Both the position numbers and the translations under genes were made by a program. Of a stretch of 64,000 nt of DNA, positions 7,872 to 15,353 are shown piece after piece (position 1 is the first letter of the stretch; the number at the start of each line of letters is the position of its first letter). Origin of the DNA: SSF53 sp036170535 (lineage in GTDB: Bacteria; Spirochaetota; Leptospiria; Leptospirales; Leptonemataceae); the NCBI GenBank assembly GCA_036170535.1, contig JAVHPJ010000243.1, positions 124,001-188,000 on the forward strand. Direction: 5' to 3'. Below the pieces are notes generated by a model. The model did not search any database and was not told the origin of the DNA. It was given only the letters and a program-made list of their open reading frames with translations.

Positions 7872-8006
7872 GACCGACCGAACCGTACGCTCCCGTACGG
7901 AAAAAAACAAGGGCCGCGCTGACGCCGTGTCATTTTGCGATTGCGTTTTGTCACAAAGGGTACTTAGTACGGCAAAAATACCCTCACCCTTACGAGGAAA
8001 TGGATC

Positions 8007-9023
8007 ATGCGAAAACTATTTGCTGGATTAATCTTCGCGGGCGTCGGCGCGGCTATGCTGCTCCCGGCCAACCTGTATGCGAAGTGTTTCATTTTTGTTC
8101 ACGGGCACAACAGCTCCAACCTGACCTACCAACAGGCGCGGGACTACTGGAAAAAAGACGGCCGCGACATGGCCGGTTATATCGCCGCGAATAACAACTT
8201 CTACATCGTAAACTGGAATTCGACCGTTTATTACTGGGACGGCGCAATCGAAGTTGCGGGTAAAATCAACAACGCCCTGGCGGGCGGCGCGGACGGCGGC
8301 GGCAATCGTTGCGCAGCCGGCGAAACGAGTTATGTCGTAGTCGCCCACTCCATGGGCAACACGGTCATGGACTATATCCTGGGCAACTCGCGCAGCACGG
8401 ACCCCTACTACAACTATGGCGGAGCAAACTTCGCAAATATCGGCAATAAAGTCGGCGTGTACGCCAGCGTGCAGGGCGCGCACCGCGGCACGACGGCAGC
8501 CGACGGCATCTGCGGCAATTCCAGCTGGTGGATGAACGCCATTTCCGGCGTGGTCGGCTTCTTTATGGGCTCCAGCTGCGATAACGGCACCGCTTCGCTG
8601 CAAACAGCGGACAGCTGGCAAGTTAAGACTTACGCAAACGGACCCAAAACTACCGCGAACCTGATCTCCGGCTACGAGATGATCTTCGGATCTAGCGCTC
8701 TGCTGAACGGCGAGGACGACGGCCTGCTTTCTTATGCGTCAACCTTCGCCTGTAACGGCAGCGCATCGGCAAGTTACAGCACATCGAACATCTGCAGCAA
8801 CAGCTCCAAACAAGAAGTGTCGGGCTTTGCGAACTGCGACCAGGCGGATGAGAATCACGACGACGGCCGCAACGACGCCGACCGCGATACGCGCAAAGCG
8901 GTTACCGGCGGATGCTGGGGCTCCAACAGCAGCGGTACCAACGTTCGCTCCGCGATGAGCACGGCGGAACTGATTCGCTGCATCTGGGCGACCAAACCGG
9001 CGGGCGATACCTCCTGTAGCTAA
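8007..9023 (+). CDS. Secreted alpha/beta-hydrolase (lipase/esterase-like), cysteine-rich
   Basis: 338 residues with a clear Sec signal peptide (MRKLFAGLIFAGVGAAMLL..., cleavage likely near LYA-KC). The mature protein opens with CFIFVHGHNSS, the lipase HG oxyanion strand, and carries the nucleophile elbow VVVAHSMGNTVMDYIL (Ser in AHSMG, about residue 115). GEDDGLLSY is a plausible site for the acid. About ten cysteines are spread over the mature chain, consistent with several disulfides in an exported protein. An ACGAGGAAA Shine-Dalgarno precedes the ATG. It is followed by a strong terminator. The substrate is unknown; no lid or family-specific lipase signature is obvious. Confidence 0.75.
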   Translation: MRKLFAGLIFAGVGAAMLLPANLYAKCFIFVHGHNSSNLTYQQARDYWKKDGRDMAGYIAANNNFYIVNWNSTVYYWDGAIEVAGKINNALAGGADGGGNRCAAGETSYVVVAHSMGNTVMDYILGNSRSTDPYYNYGGANFANIGNKVGVYASVQGAHRGTTAADGICGNSSWWMNAISGVVGFFMGSSCDNGTASLQTADSWQVKTYANGPKTTANLISGYEMIFGSSALLNGEDDGLLSYASTFACNGSASASYSTSNICSNSSKQEVSGFANCDQADENHDDGRNDADRDTRKAVTGGCWGSNSSGTNVRSAMSTAELIRCIWATKPAGDTSCS

Positions 9024-9071
9024 ACCAGAGACTCTGAGCGCGACGTTAGTTGCGCCTCAGTTTCCATTTAC

Positions 9072-9112
9072 AACGCGCCTGCGCGGAGAGTCCGCGGCAG
9101 GCGCGTTCTTAT
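9072..9112 (+). terminator. Terminator after the secreted hydrolase
   Basis: AACGCGCCTGC (9072-9082) pairs perfectly with GCAGGCGCGTT (9097-9107), with an inner GCGG/CCGC extension, followed by CTTATTT. The hydrolase stop is about 50 bases upstream. Confidence 0.65.
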
Positions 9113-9128
9113 TTGAGGGGTAAGGAAT

Positions 9129-10262
9129 ATGAATCGCAATGTCATTATTGCCGTCGTAATTGCGGCGGCGGCGCTCTTTGCAGCGGTTGTTTTTCTTTTG
9201 GTTCAACCCGACGAGAGTCAACCGGGCCAGGCGGGCGCTCCGGCCGGCGAGGGGCGCGGTTGGTGGGATAATCTATTTGGCGGCGGCGAAGACTCGGAAG
9301 GCATAGTCGACGCGCCGATCAGTCCGCGACAGATTTTGTTCTCCAGCGCCGCCGAGTATCGTGAGCGTGCGAAGTATCCGCCCAACTCGTTTCCTATCAC
9401 AAAAGAGAACGACCCGGTGCAGCAAGATCACGCTGTTTCCGAGATGCAACTGGCGCACCCCAATCATCCCGAGGGCCCGTATCTGGTTCATTACGTGGCG
9501 AAAACTTCGTTCGATCCGGAGGAACCGCTGCTGGTTACGGCCTATTTGCGCAACAGCGACAACGACAAGGTTGCGCCCCGCGGAATCAAGGTGCTGATCA
9601 CTCAGGGCGGAGAGCGCGGTCGAATCCTCGCGACGGTTCCGCTACAGGACAACGGTCAGGCCGGCGACCTGCGCGCGGGAGACCTGGTGTTTGCGGCGTC
9701 TTACCGTTTGCCGGCCGAATTCGCCCGGGAAAACGCGCCGCCGACGAACTTCATTGCAGTGATTGTCGCTGACACTGCGGAGGTAGGCGAGTTGCGCACT
9801 ACCAACGCGTTTAACGTGGGTCGCCTGAATATCCGCCACACAGGCCGCTTTACGGATCGAATTGAAACGGACGCGAAGGGCGCGCATCTGGCCATTGATG
9901 TGGAAGTTGATGTGCAGAAGCCGGGCGCCTTTCACCTGCAGGGCAGCGTTTACAACGAAGACGGCGAGGCGATTGGCTGGGCGCAAACGCGCGGCGATTT
10001 ACAGGCTGGCGTGCAGCCGATGACGTTGCACTTCTACGGAAAAATGTTCTGCGATTCAGGGGAAAGCGGACCGTACATTCTGCGCTATCTGAACTATATG
10101 AACGTTCGTCAGATGCCCGGACCGCGGTCAGGGATCGTGGAACCCAATTTCAAGACGCAAACCTACGCGGCGAACAGCTTCAGCTGCCAGGACTTTAACG
10201 ATCCAGAGCTGCTTGAAAAAGCGAAGCTGCTCGAAAGCGAAGCGGAACAGGAAGCGCTTTAG
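9129..10262 (+). CDS. Membrane-anchored periplasmic protein of unknown function
   Basis: 377 residues. One N-terminal membrane helix (VIIAVVIAAAALFAAVVFLLV) is followed by a Pro/Gly-rich linker with a WW pair, then an extracytoplasmic domain rich in beta-strand-like segments. Examples are PYLVHYVAKTSFDPEEPLLVTAYL, VPLQDNGQAGDLRAGDLVFAASYRL and HLQGSVYNEDGEAIGWAQ. The DNGQAGDLRAGD segment resembles the aspartate-rich loop of surface beta-sandwich 'choice-of-anchor X'-type domains. Two cysteines near the C-terminus may form a disulfide. GAGGGG lies 9 bases before the ATG. I do not recognise the family. Neighbours suggest a role with secreted hydrolases, but that is guilt by association only. 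Confidence 0.7.
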   Translation: MNRNVIIAVVIAAAALFAAVVFLLVQPDESQPGQAGAPAGEGRGWWDNLFGGGEDSEGIVDAPISPRQILFSSAAEYRERAKYPPNSFPITKENDPVQQDHAVSEMQLAHPNHPEGPYLVHYVAKTSFDPEEPLLVTAYLRNSDNDKVAPRGIKVLITQGGERGRILATVPLQDNGQAGDLRAGDLVFAASYRLPAEFARENAPPTNFIAVIVADTAEVGELRTTNAFNVGRLNIRHTGRFTDRIETDAKGAHLAIDVEVDVQKPGAFHLQGSVYNEDGEAIGWAQTRGDLQAGVQPMTLHFYGKMFCDSGESGPYILRYLNYMNVRQMPGPRSGIVEPNFKTQTYAANSFSCQDFNDPELLEKAKLLESEAEQEAL

Positions 10263-10276
10263 ACCCGCCGCCCGGT

Positions 10277-11374
10277 TCAGCGGCGAAGAATCCAGTCTTC
10301 GCCGCCGCCGGGATCGCTGCGGCGAATAAAGAGCCTGCGCGAAACTTCGACTCCCAGCAAGGTCTGCCACACGTCGGTGAGGATTTCGCGCCCGGAATAA
10401 TAACCGTGGCCCAGTCCGCCCACGCCCAGCGCCGGATTGTCGACTTCGTTCACGTTGATGACGTCCACGCCAGGCACGCGTTTGCACAGGCCAATGCGAT
10501 AGTTGTTATTCACGCGTCGACTGGCTTCGAGCGCATTGTCGCCGGGCGAGCAGTAGAGCGTAATCCGTCGGGCCGAACGCTGCAGAGTCGGGGCGAGCGC
10601 TGCGAACTGCTCGCTGGAAAAGTCGGGCGCATTCAGGATGAGTTCGCCCAGGCCAGGGTTGTCTCCACGCTGGGTGAGTTGCGCAATCGCCGGGAGTGCG
10701 ACCTGATGACCCATGCTGTGAACTAACACGTGCACAATTTTCCCGCTCGCTCGGAGACGACGTAGGTGCTCGGCGAACATGGGCGCCGCACGTTCTGCAT
10801 TGGCCCGATTCGCTGCGTACGTGCGCATTATTAATACGTCGCTGAAGGCCTCGTCGCTTGCGCCCGCCGGCCAGGTAAAAACGCTGGCAACTCCCTGAAA
10901 CTTGACGTCGTACGCAAGCTGCGCCGTGCGATAGACCGCCTCTTCAAAGCGAACATTAAACCCGTGCACAAATATAAGCGCCTCGCGTTCGGGGCGCGCG
11001 GCGATGGCGGCGAAGAATTGCTCTGCGTCAAGGCCCGTGTATCGATCCATTTTGTAGAACCGATCGGCGTTGGAAAAACGGTCCGAGCTGCTTTCAATGA
11101 CGCCCACCGGCCGTCGTTTGGGCGTGCCTACCTCGCAGACGCCGTAGCGTAAGGAATCGGCCGCCGTCACCCCGAAGGCGCGATCGGAACAATCCGCGGG
11201 TCCGCCGCTGGCGCCGCGGCGGTTCGTAGCGAAAAATACCGGCAACGTTTTAGTGTCAGCATAAGACTCGACGATCCGTCTATTGAGCAATCCGCCCGGA
11301 TCTGAGGGGCCCAGGAGCGCACAGGCGGCGGTTATCGAGCACAAAGCGGGGGCGACAAGGCGTAGAGCAAACAT
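10277..11374 (-). CDS. Alpha/beta-hydrolase lipoprotein (DUF900-type)
   Basis: 365 residues with a lipoprotein signal peptide (MFALRLVAPALCSITAACAL; lipobox ITAAC). The mature part matches DUF900 hydrolases: LPVFFATNRR at the start, REALIFVHGFNVRFEEAVYRTAQLAYD (oxyanion strand), the FTWPAG segment, VHVLVHSMGHQVAL (nucleophile Ser in HSMG), a LILNAPDF strand carrying Asp, and GHGYYSGREIL with a His near the end. A Ser-Asp-His triad is therefore available. The start is the ATG at 11374; an in-frame start 48 bases upstream would spoil the signal peptide. It is convergent with 9129-10262 and divergent, with overlapping upstream DNA, from 11502-12500. Confidence 0.8.
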   Translation of the reverse strand: MFALRLVAPALCSITAACALLGPSDPGGLLNRRIVESYADTKTLPVFFATNRRGASGGPADCSDRAFGVTAADSLRYGVCEVGTPKRRPVGVIESSSDRFSNADRFYKMDRYTGLDAEQFFAAIAARPEREALIFVHGFNVRFEEAVYRTAQLAYDVKFQGVASVFTWPAGASDEAFSDVLIMRTYAANRANAERAAPMFAEHLRRLRASGKIVHVLVHSMGHQVALPAIAQLTQRGDNPGLGELILNAPDFSSEQFAALAPTLQRSARRITLYCSPGDNALEASRRVNNNYRIGLCKRVPGVDVINVNEVDNPALGVGGLGHGYYSGREILTDVWQTLLGVEVSRRLFIRRSDPGGGEDWILRR

Positions 11375-11501
11375 ATCCCGAGCCTGGTCTGGAATTATGT
11401 CCCGACAAGCGAAATGCCGCACGCGGCGACCAGGAAAATTGCGATTGAGGCTAAGCTATCCCGCCGCTTCTATCGATAATAGATTGCGAGAGGTTGCATC
11501 C

Positions 11502-12500
11502 ATGCTTCCGTTTAAGAAAATCGGCGCCGGACGGGCTGCCATCGGTTTTGCAGCATTGCTGCTGCTTTCCGGTCTGTTCACCCTGCTCTTGAGTCAAAAT
11601 ATTCAGCCGGGCGGCGCGCCGAACAACGGAAACGTTGCGGCTGCGGACTCTGGCGCGGGCGGCGCAGGGACACCGCCGGGCGTGGTGACGATAGAACAAT
11701 ACAACCCGCTGGCCGTGTCGAATGCCCAGTTTCGCGTCGGCGGAATGAACTTTGATCGCCGCTTTGCAGGCAACGGCTGGGGCGAATTTCTGGATGTCGT
11801 CTTTACACTCGAAAACCTGACGGCGCAGGATCGCGATCTCTACGTTTTCGTCGCCGCATATCAGGAAACGGATGCAGTTGATGATCGGCAGCGGCAGTGG
11901 GTGCCGTACCCGCGCTGGCGCCCGCGCGACTTCGAACGCGAGTCCCACCTGGTGCATCATATCGCGATCAGTCCGGCGGACATCGCGGAAGAAAAAATCT
12001 GGTCCGAGCAGGATCCAGACTTTCAACGCCAGCAGACCATTCTGAATCGCATGCGCAATTCGGTCGCGGGCAATATTCCGATAGAAGCGTTTCGGCCGCC
12101 TTTCTGGAAGTACGAACAGTACATGATGAAACATCCGAACGAAGGCCTGCGCATCACGCTCTACGGCGAAACGAGTCCCGGGCCCGACAAGGCGTTAATT
12201 ACGAACTGGATACCGCCGACCCAGGAAGAGTTGCGCAACCGCGTACACAAAACTCTCATTCAGCACAAATACACCGTGGATGCAACGCGCCGTCAGACGG
12301 TTTTTCGTTCGCACCACTTCTCACGGTTCCGGCCGAACTATTCGTTTTTTAATCGCGCCGCGATCTTGATCTTTGACGCAAAGGAAGCCGACGCATCGAT
12401 ACAACAACAACAGCGCGGCCCTCAGCCGGGCGAGCCGATCATCGATCCGCTGGTTTACAAGCGCGTCTACGCGTTTAATACGCCGCTGCGCAATAACTGA
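11502..12500 (+). CDS. Membrane-anchored periplasmic protein of unknown function
   Basis: 332 residues: MLPFKKIGAGRAAIGFAALLLLSGLFTLLLSQ is a short cytoplasmic stub plus one membrane helix, then a Gly/Ala/Pro linker and a soluble domain of about 270 residues. The domain is tryptophan-rich (NGWGEFLDVVFTLENL, RQRQWVPYPRWRPRDFERESHLVHHI), suggesting a beta-sandwich that could bind carbohydrate or lipid, though this is not assignable. Its overall plan (helix, flexible linker, beta-rich domain) parallels the protein at 9129-10262, without clear sequence similarity by eye. The ATG at 11502 is preceded by GAGAGG. It ends in a strong terminator. Confidence 0.65.
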   Translation: MLPFKKIGAGRAAIGFAALLLLSGLFTLLLSQNIQPGGAPNNGNVAAADSGAGGAGTPPGVVTIEQYNPLAVSNAQFRVGGMNFDRRFAGNGWGEFLDVVFTLENLTAQDRDLYVFVAAYQETDAVDDRQRQWVPYPRWRPRDFERESHLVHHIAISPADIAEEKIWSEQDPDFQRQQTILNRMRNSVAGNIPIEAFRPPFWKYEQYMMKHPNEGLRITLYGETSPGPDKALITNWIPPTQEELRNRVHKTLIQHKYTVDATRRQTVFRSHHFSRFRPNYSFFNRAAILIFDAKEADASIQQQQRGPQPGEPIIDPLVYKRVYAFNTPLRNN

Positions 12501-12543
12501 CCCTTGCGTGCAGGAGAACCGCCAGCGCGCTGGCGGGACTGCA

Positions 12544-12574
12544 GGCCGGCGTGCCGCGCGCGCCGGCCTTTTTT
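12544..12574 (+). terminator. Strong rho-independent terminator
   Basis: GGCCGGCG (12544-12551) and CGCCGGCC (12561-12568) form an 8-bp GC stem followed by TTTTTT. It terminates the plus-strand gene ending at 12500. Its T-run abuts the stop codon of the minus-strand gene at 12573. Confidence 0.8.
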
Positions 12575-12938
12575 ACGCCCCGGCGCCTTCGCGACGCAGC
12601 GCCGGAATTCGCGCCAGCGAGCGGCCCAGACGATCCCCGGCCCTGCCGAACAACTCCGCCTGGGGCTGCAACTCGGCGCTCGGGCTTGCGATTGCCGCGT
12701 CTTTCTGGCGGCGTTTCCGATTCGCTGCGACGTCCAGTTCATTCAGCAATCTTGGCTTGAGCCGTTCAACCAGGCGGTCTACGTCGGTTCGATTGCGGAT
12801 GCGCGCCAGTATTTCGAGGCGTCCGTCGGCGCTCAGCCGATAACAGCCGATCTGTCCTCCGCCCAGTTCACGCCAGCGCGGGGCGCGGTTCCGGGCTTCG
12901 CGAGCCGACTCGCCTGAGGTCAATGTGAACGTTTCCAT
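12573..12938 (-). CDS. Small charged hypothetical protein
   Basis: 121 residues, rich in Arg and Ala, with no signal peptide and no membrane segment. The first half (GQIGCYRLSADGRLEILARIRNRTDVDRLVERLKPRLLNEL) looks like a small strand-helix unit. The C-terminal half is low-complexity (AAIASPSAELQPQAELFGRAGDRLGRSLAR). The ATG at 12938 has GGGGG close upstream. I do not recognise it. It fills the only space between two plus-strand genes, which supports its being real, but composition alone cannot exclude a spurious frame. Confidence 0.45.
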   Translation of the reverse strand: METFTLTSGESAREARNRAPRWRELGGGQIGCYRLSADGRLEILARIRNRTDVDRLVERLKPRLLNELDVAANRKRRQKDAAIASPSAELQPQAELFGRAGDRLGRSLARIPALRREGAGA

Positions 12939-13043
12939 GGCCCCCAGCCTATACCGGCCCTGTGACAGTCAGGCGGCAGTTGCGCCCTGGCGCGATTTGC
13001 GAAAATCAGTTGCCATCCCGGTTTCCGGCGATTTCCTCGCGTC

Positions 13044-14537
13044 GTGACGCAATTCGCCACTCCGAAGGACGCGACCCGCGACATTGAACGCGTTTTTGCC
13101 GGAGAGCGAATTGTTTTCGAATATCCCGCCGTTGCGGACGCCGGATTCGCAACGATTTCGGGCTTTTTGTTCCGACTGCTGGCTCGTTTCGACCTGGCGT
13201 TTCTCAGCGAGATCACGCTGGTAGCTCTAAAAGAAATCATTTCGAATTGTTCCAAGGCCAACGGCAAGCGCATCTTCTTTGATGAGCGCAAGCTCGATAT
13301 AAACAACCTCGACGAGTACGCACGTGGCATGCGTCTCTTCTCGGAAGAAGCTCTGGCCGCCTGGGAAACGTTTCGTAAACGCGCCGCTGTTAACAAAAAA
13401 TACTATATCAAGCTGTTTGTCGAAAAAGAACCCGCTGCGCTGGTTTTTACAATTGAGAACAACGTGCAGGTTCACCCCATCGAATGGGATCGCATTCGCA
13501 AAAAAATTCAGAGCTACCGCACGCACCGCGATTTGAATCGGGCGTTTGCCGAGATTCGCGATGAAAGCGAGGGCGCCGGATTGGGCATCTTTCTGGTGAT
13601 GAGCCTGCTCGAGAACGCCGGTATTCCGCCGGACAACTATCGTCTGGTTTCGAAAGGCGGCCTGACGACTAATGAAATTCGCATCCCCATGCCGATTGCG
13701 GCCGATTCGTTCCGGAAAGATTTTTACCAGCAGGCCCTGGCTGAGGTGAACTCTCTGCCCTCCTTCCCGGAGAACATAAGTCACCTGTTGAATCTTTGCG
13801 AGTCGGACACGGCCTCGGTGCAATTGATTGCGCAGCAGATACAAAAGGACCCGGCGCTTACTGCGCAGGTCTTGAAGATTGTAAACTCTGCGGGGTACCT
13901 GCGCTACAATCGCACGCCCGGCCTTGAAGAAGCCGTTAAGGTGATCGGTCTCAAGGTGATTCGCAACCTGCTGATGGTTACAGGCGCGCGCACCGTGCTC
14001 AGCGGACACTATCGCATCAAAGATCTGGAAACGATCTGGGAAGATTCGAATCGCGTTTCCAATTTTGCGCGGCGTCTGGTGCGCGGGAAGCCGCAAACGG
14101 CGGATCTGGTTACAGTCGCAGGCCTCCTGTTCGAACTCGGTAAAATCTCTTTGATGGCGCTTAAGCCGGATGTGGTTAAACTGGCGTTGCGCGCACAGGC
14201 GGCCGGACGAGTGCGTTCGAGCGGCGTTATTGAAGAGAGCATGATCGGCATCAGTCATCCCGAAATCGGCGCGCATATGGGCGAACGTTGGAACTTTCCG
14301 GAGCCGCTGGTTGTCGCGATACGCTATCAGCAGCGGCCGCTCGCCGCGCCGGAAAAATACGCGGAAGCCGTGTGCGCGATGTACCTCGCGATTGCTATCA
14401 ACAACGCTTCGCTCGGACAGGGCGGCTACTGGTCGGTCGAGCCGGAGATCCTGGAACAGTTCGGTGTAGGCAATCAGGCTCAATTTGACCGTATGGTGCA
14501 GGAATTCGTCGCAGGTTATACGTCCGGGATTGCGTGA
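13044..14537 (+). CDS. HATPase-like / HDOD two-domain signalling protein
   Basis: 497 residues. The N-terminal 220 resemble a divergent GHKL ATPase: the N-box-like LVALKEIISNCSKANGKRIFF (about residues 60-80) and the G-box-like EGAGLGIFLVMSLLENAG (about 175-192). No phospho-acceptor His or dimerisation domain precedes it. From about 235 an HDOD domain follows: LPSFPENISHLLNLCES, IAQQIQKDPALTAQVLKIVNSAGY, EEAVKVIGLKVIRNLLM and the later helix MIGISHPEIGAHMGERWNFPE. HDOD domains lack the catalytic HD pair and act as signalling scaffolds. A role in chemotaxis, stress or motility control is inference. It begins at a GTG with no visible Shine-Dalgarno. Confidence 0.82.
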   Translation: MTQFATPKDATRDIERVFAGERIVFEYPAVADAGFATISGFLFRLLARFDLAFLSEITLVALKEIISNCSKANGKRIFFDERKLDINNLDEYARGMRLFSEEALAAWETFRKRAAVNKKYYIKLFVEKEPAALVFTIENNVQVHPIEWDRIRKKIQSYRTHRDLNRAFAEIRDESEGAGLGIFLVMSLLENAGIPPDNYRLVSKGGLTTNEIRIPMPIAADSFRKDFYQQALAEVNSLPSFPENISHLLNLCESDTASVQLIAQQIQKDPALTAQVLKIVNSAGYLRYNRTPGLEEAVKVIGLKVIRNLLMVTGARTVLSGHYRIKDLETIWEDSNRVSNFARRLVRGKPQTADLVTVAGLLFELGKISLMALKPDVVKLALRAQAAGRVRSSGVIEESMIGISHPEIGAHMGERWNFPEPLVVAIRYQQRPLAAPEKYAEAVCAMYLAIAINNASLGQGGYWSVEPEILEQFGVGNQAQFDRMVQEFVAGYTSGIA

Positions 14538-14549
14538 GAGCGGAGGCGT

Positions 14550-15353
14550 ATGGTCCTCGTTGATCTCGATGGCATAGAATATGTGCGCGGCGGACAGCCG
14601 ATTCTGCGCGGAGTCAACTGGCGCATGCGCTCCGGCGAACACTGGGCGATACTCGGACCCAATGGCGCCGGCAAATCGACGCTGGCGGCAATCTTGCTGG
14701 GCATGGAGTGGCCCACGCGCGGTCGCGTACGCGTGCTCGGCGAACTTTTTGGAAACACGGAATTGCGGCGCCTGCGCGCCCGCATCGGTTTTTTTCAACC
14801 GGCGCTCCAGTCGAATCACGGCGTTTATCATCCGGATGCGACTGCGCTCGACATTATCGTTACCGGCTGGGACGGCAGTCTGGCGCGCTACGTCGATTAT
14901 CCGCCGGAAGCTCTGGACCGCGCCGAACAACTGTACGAGCGCCAGTTTCGCGGAACGCGCGAGAGTTTTCCCATGGACCGCGAATTTGCGCGCTTATCGA
15001 GCGGCGAGCGACGTAAGACCTTGCTCTTGCGCACGTTGATGCGATCGCCCGAACTGCTCTTGCTTGACGAGCCCTACGAATCGCTCGACATCCCTTCGAG
15101 GTTCTCTCTGGAACGCGCATTGATCGAGGAAGTGCAGGTTGGCGGCGCCTGGACTGTCGCCATCTTGCATCGTCTGGAGGAACTGCCGCCGTTTTGCACG
15201 CACGCCTTGTTGTTGCGCGACGGCGCCGTTATGGCGTCCGGTCCCCTGGAGCAAATGATTCGTTCGGAAACAATTTCCGCGCTCTACGATACGCCGCTGA
15301 AAGTCGGCCGCGACAACGGGCGCTTTTATTGCGTCCCGGCAGCGCCGCCATGA
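14550..15353 (+). CDS. ABC transporter ATP-binding protein (ModF/YlmA-like), lone
   Basis: A 267-residue cytoplasmic ATPase. Walker A is GPNGAGKST (about residue 37), the Q-loop region is GFFQPALQS, the signature is LSSGERRK, Walker B is LLLLDEPYESLD, and the switch His lies in VAILHRLEE. The LSSGERRK signature and the single domain without an adjacent permease resemble the YlmA/ModF branch, whose transport partner is often unknown. GGAGG stands before the ATG. Its stop codon overlaps the next start in ATGA, so it is translationally coupled to the Maf-type gene; a joint function is possible but not documented. Confidence 0.85.
   Translation: MVLVDLDGIEYVRGGQPILRGVNWRMRSGEHWAILGPNGAGKSTLAAILLGMEWPTRGRVRVLGELFGNTELRRLRARIGFFQPALQSNHGVYHPDATALDIIVTGWDGSLARYVDYPPEALDRAEQLYERQFRGTRESFPMDREFARLSSGERRKTLLLRTLMRSPELLLLDEPYESLDIPSRFSLERALIEEVQVGGAWTVAILHRLEELPPFCTHALLLRDGAVMASGPLEQMIRSETISALYDTPLKVGRDNGRFYCVPAAPP

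Noticed and set aside
7883..7902. CCGTAC...GTACGG hairpin with an A-run after the methyltransferase fusion
   Set aside because: On the plus strand the run is A, not T, and on the minus strand the T-run precedes the stem, so it is not an intrinsic terminator in either direction.
13227..14930. A 567-codon open frame antisense to the HATPase-HDOD gene
   Set aside because: Its sequence is Arg/His-rich with no motif. The plus strand is clearly the coding strand (HDOD blocks).
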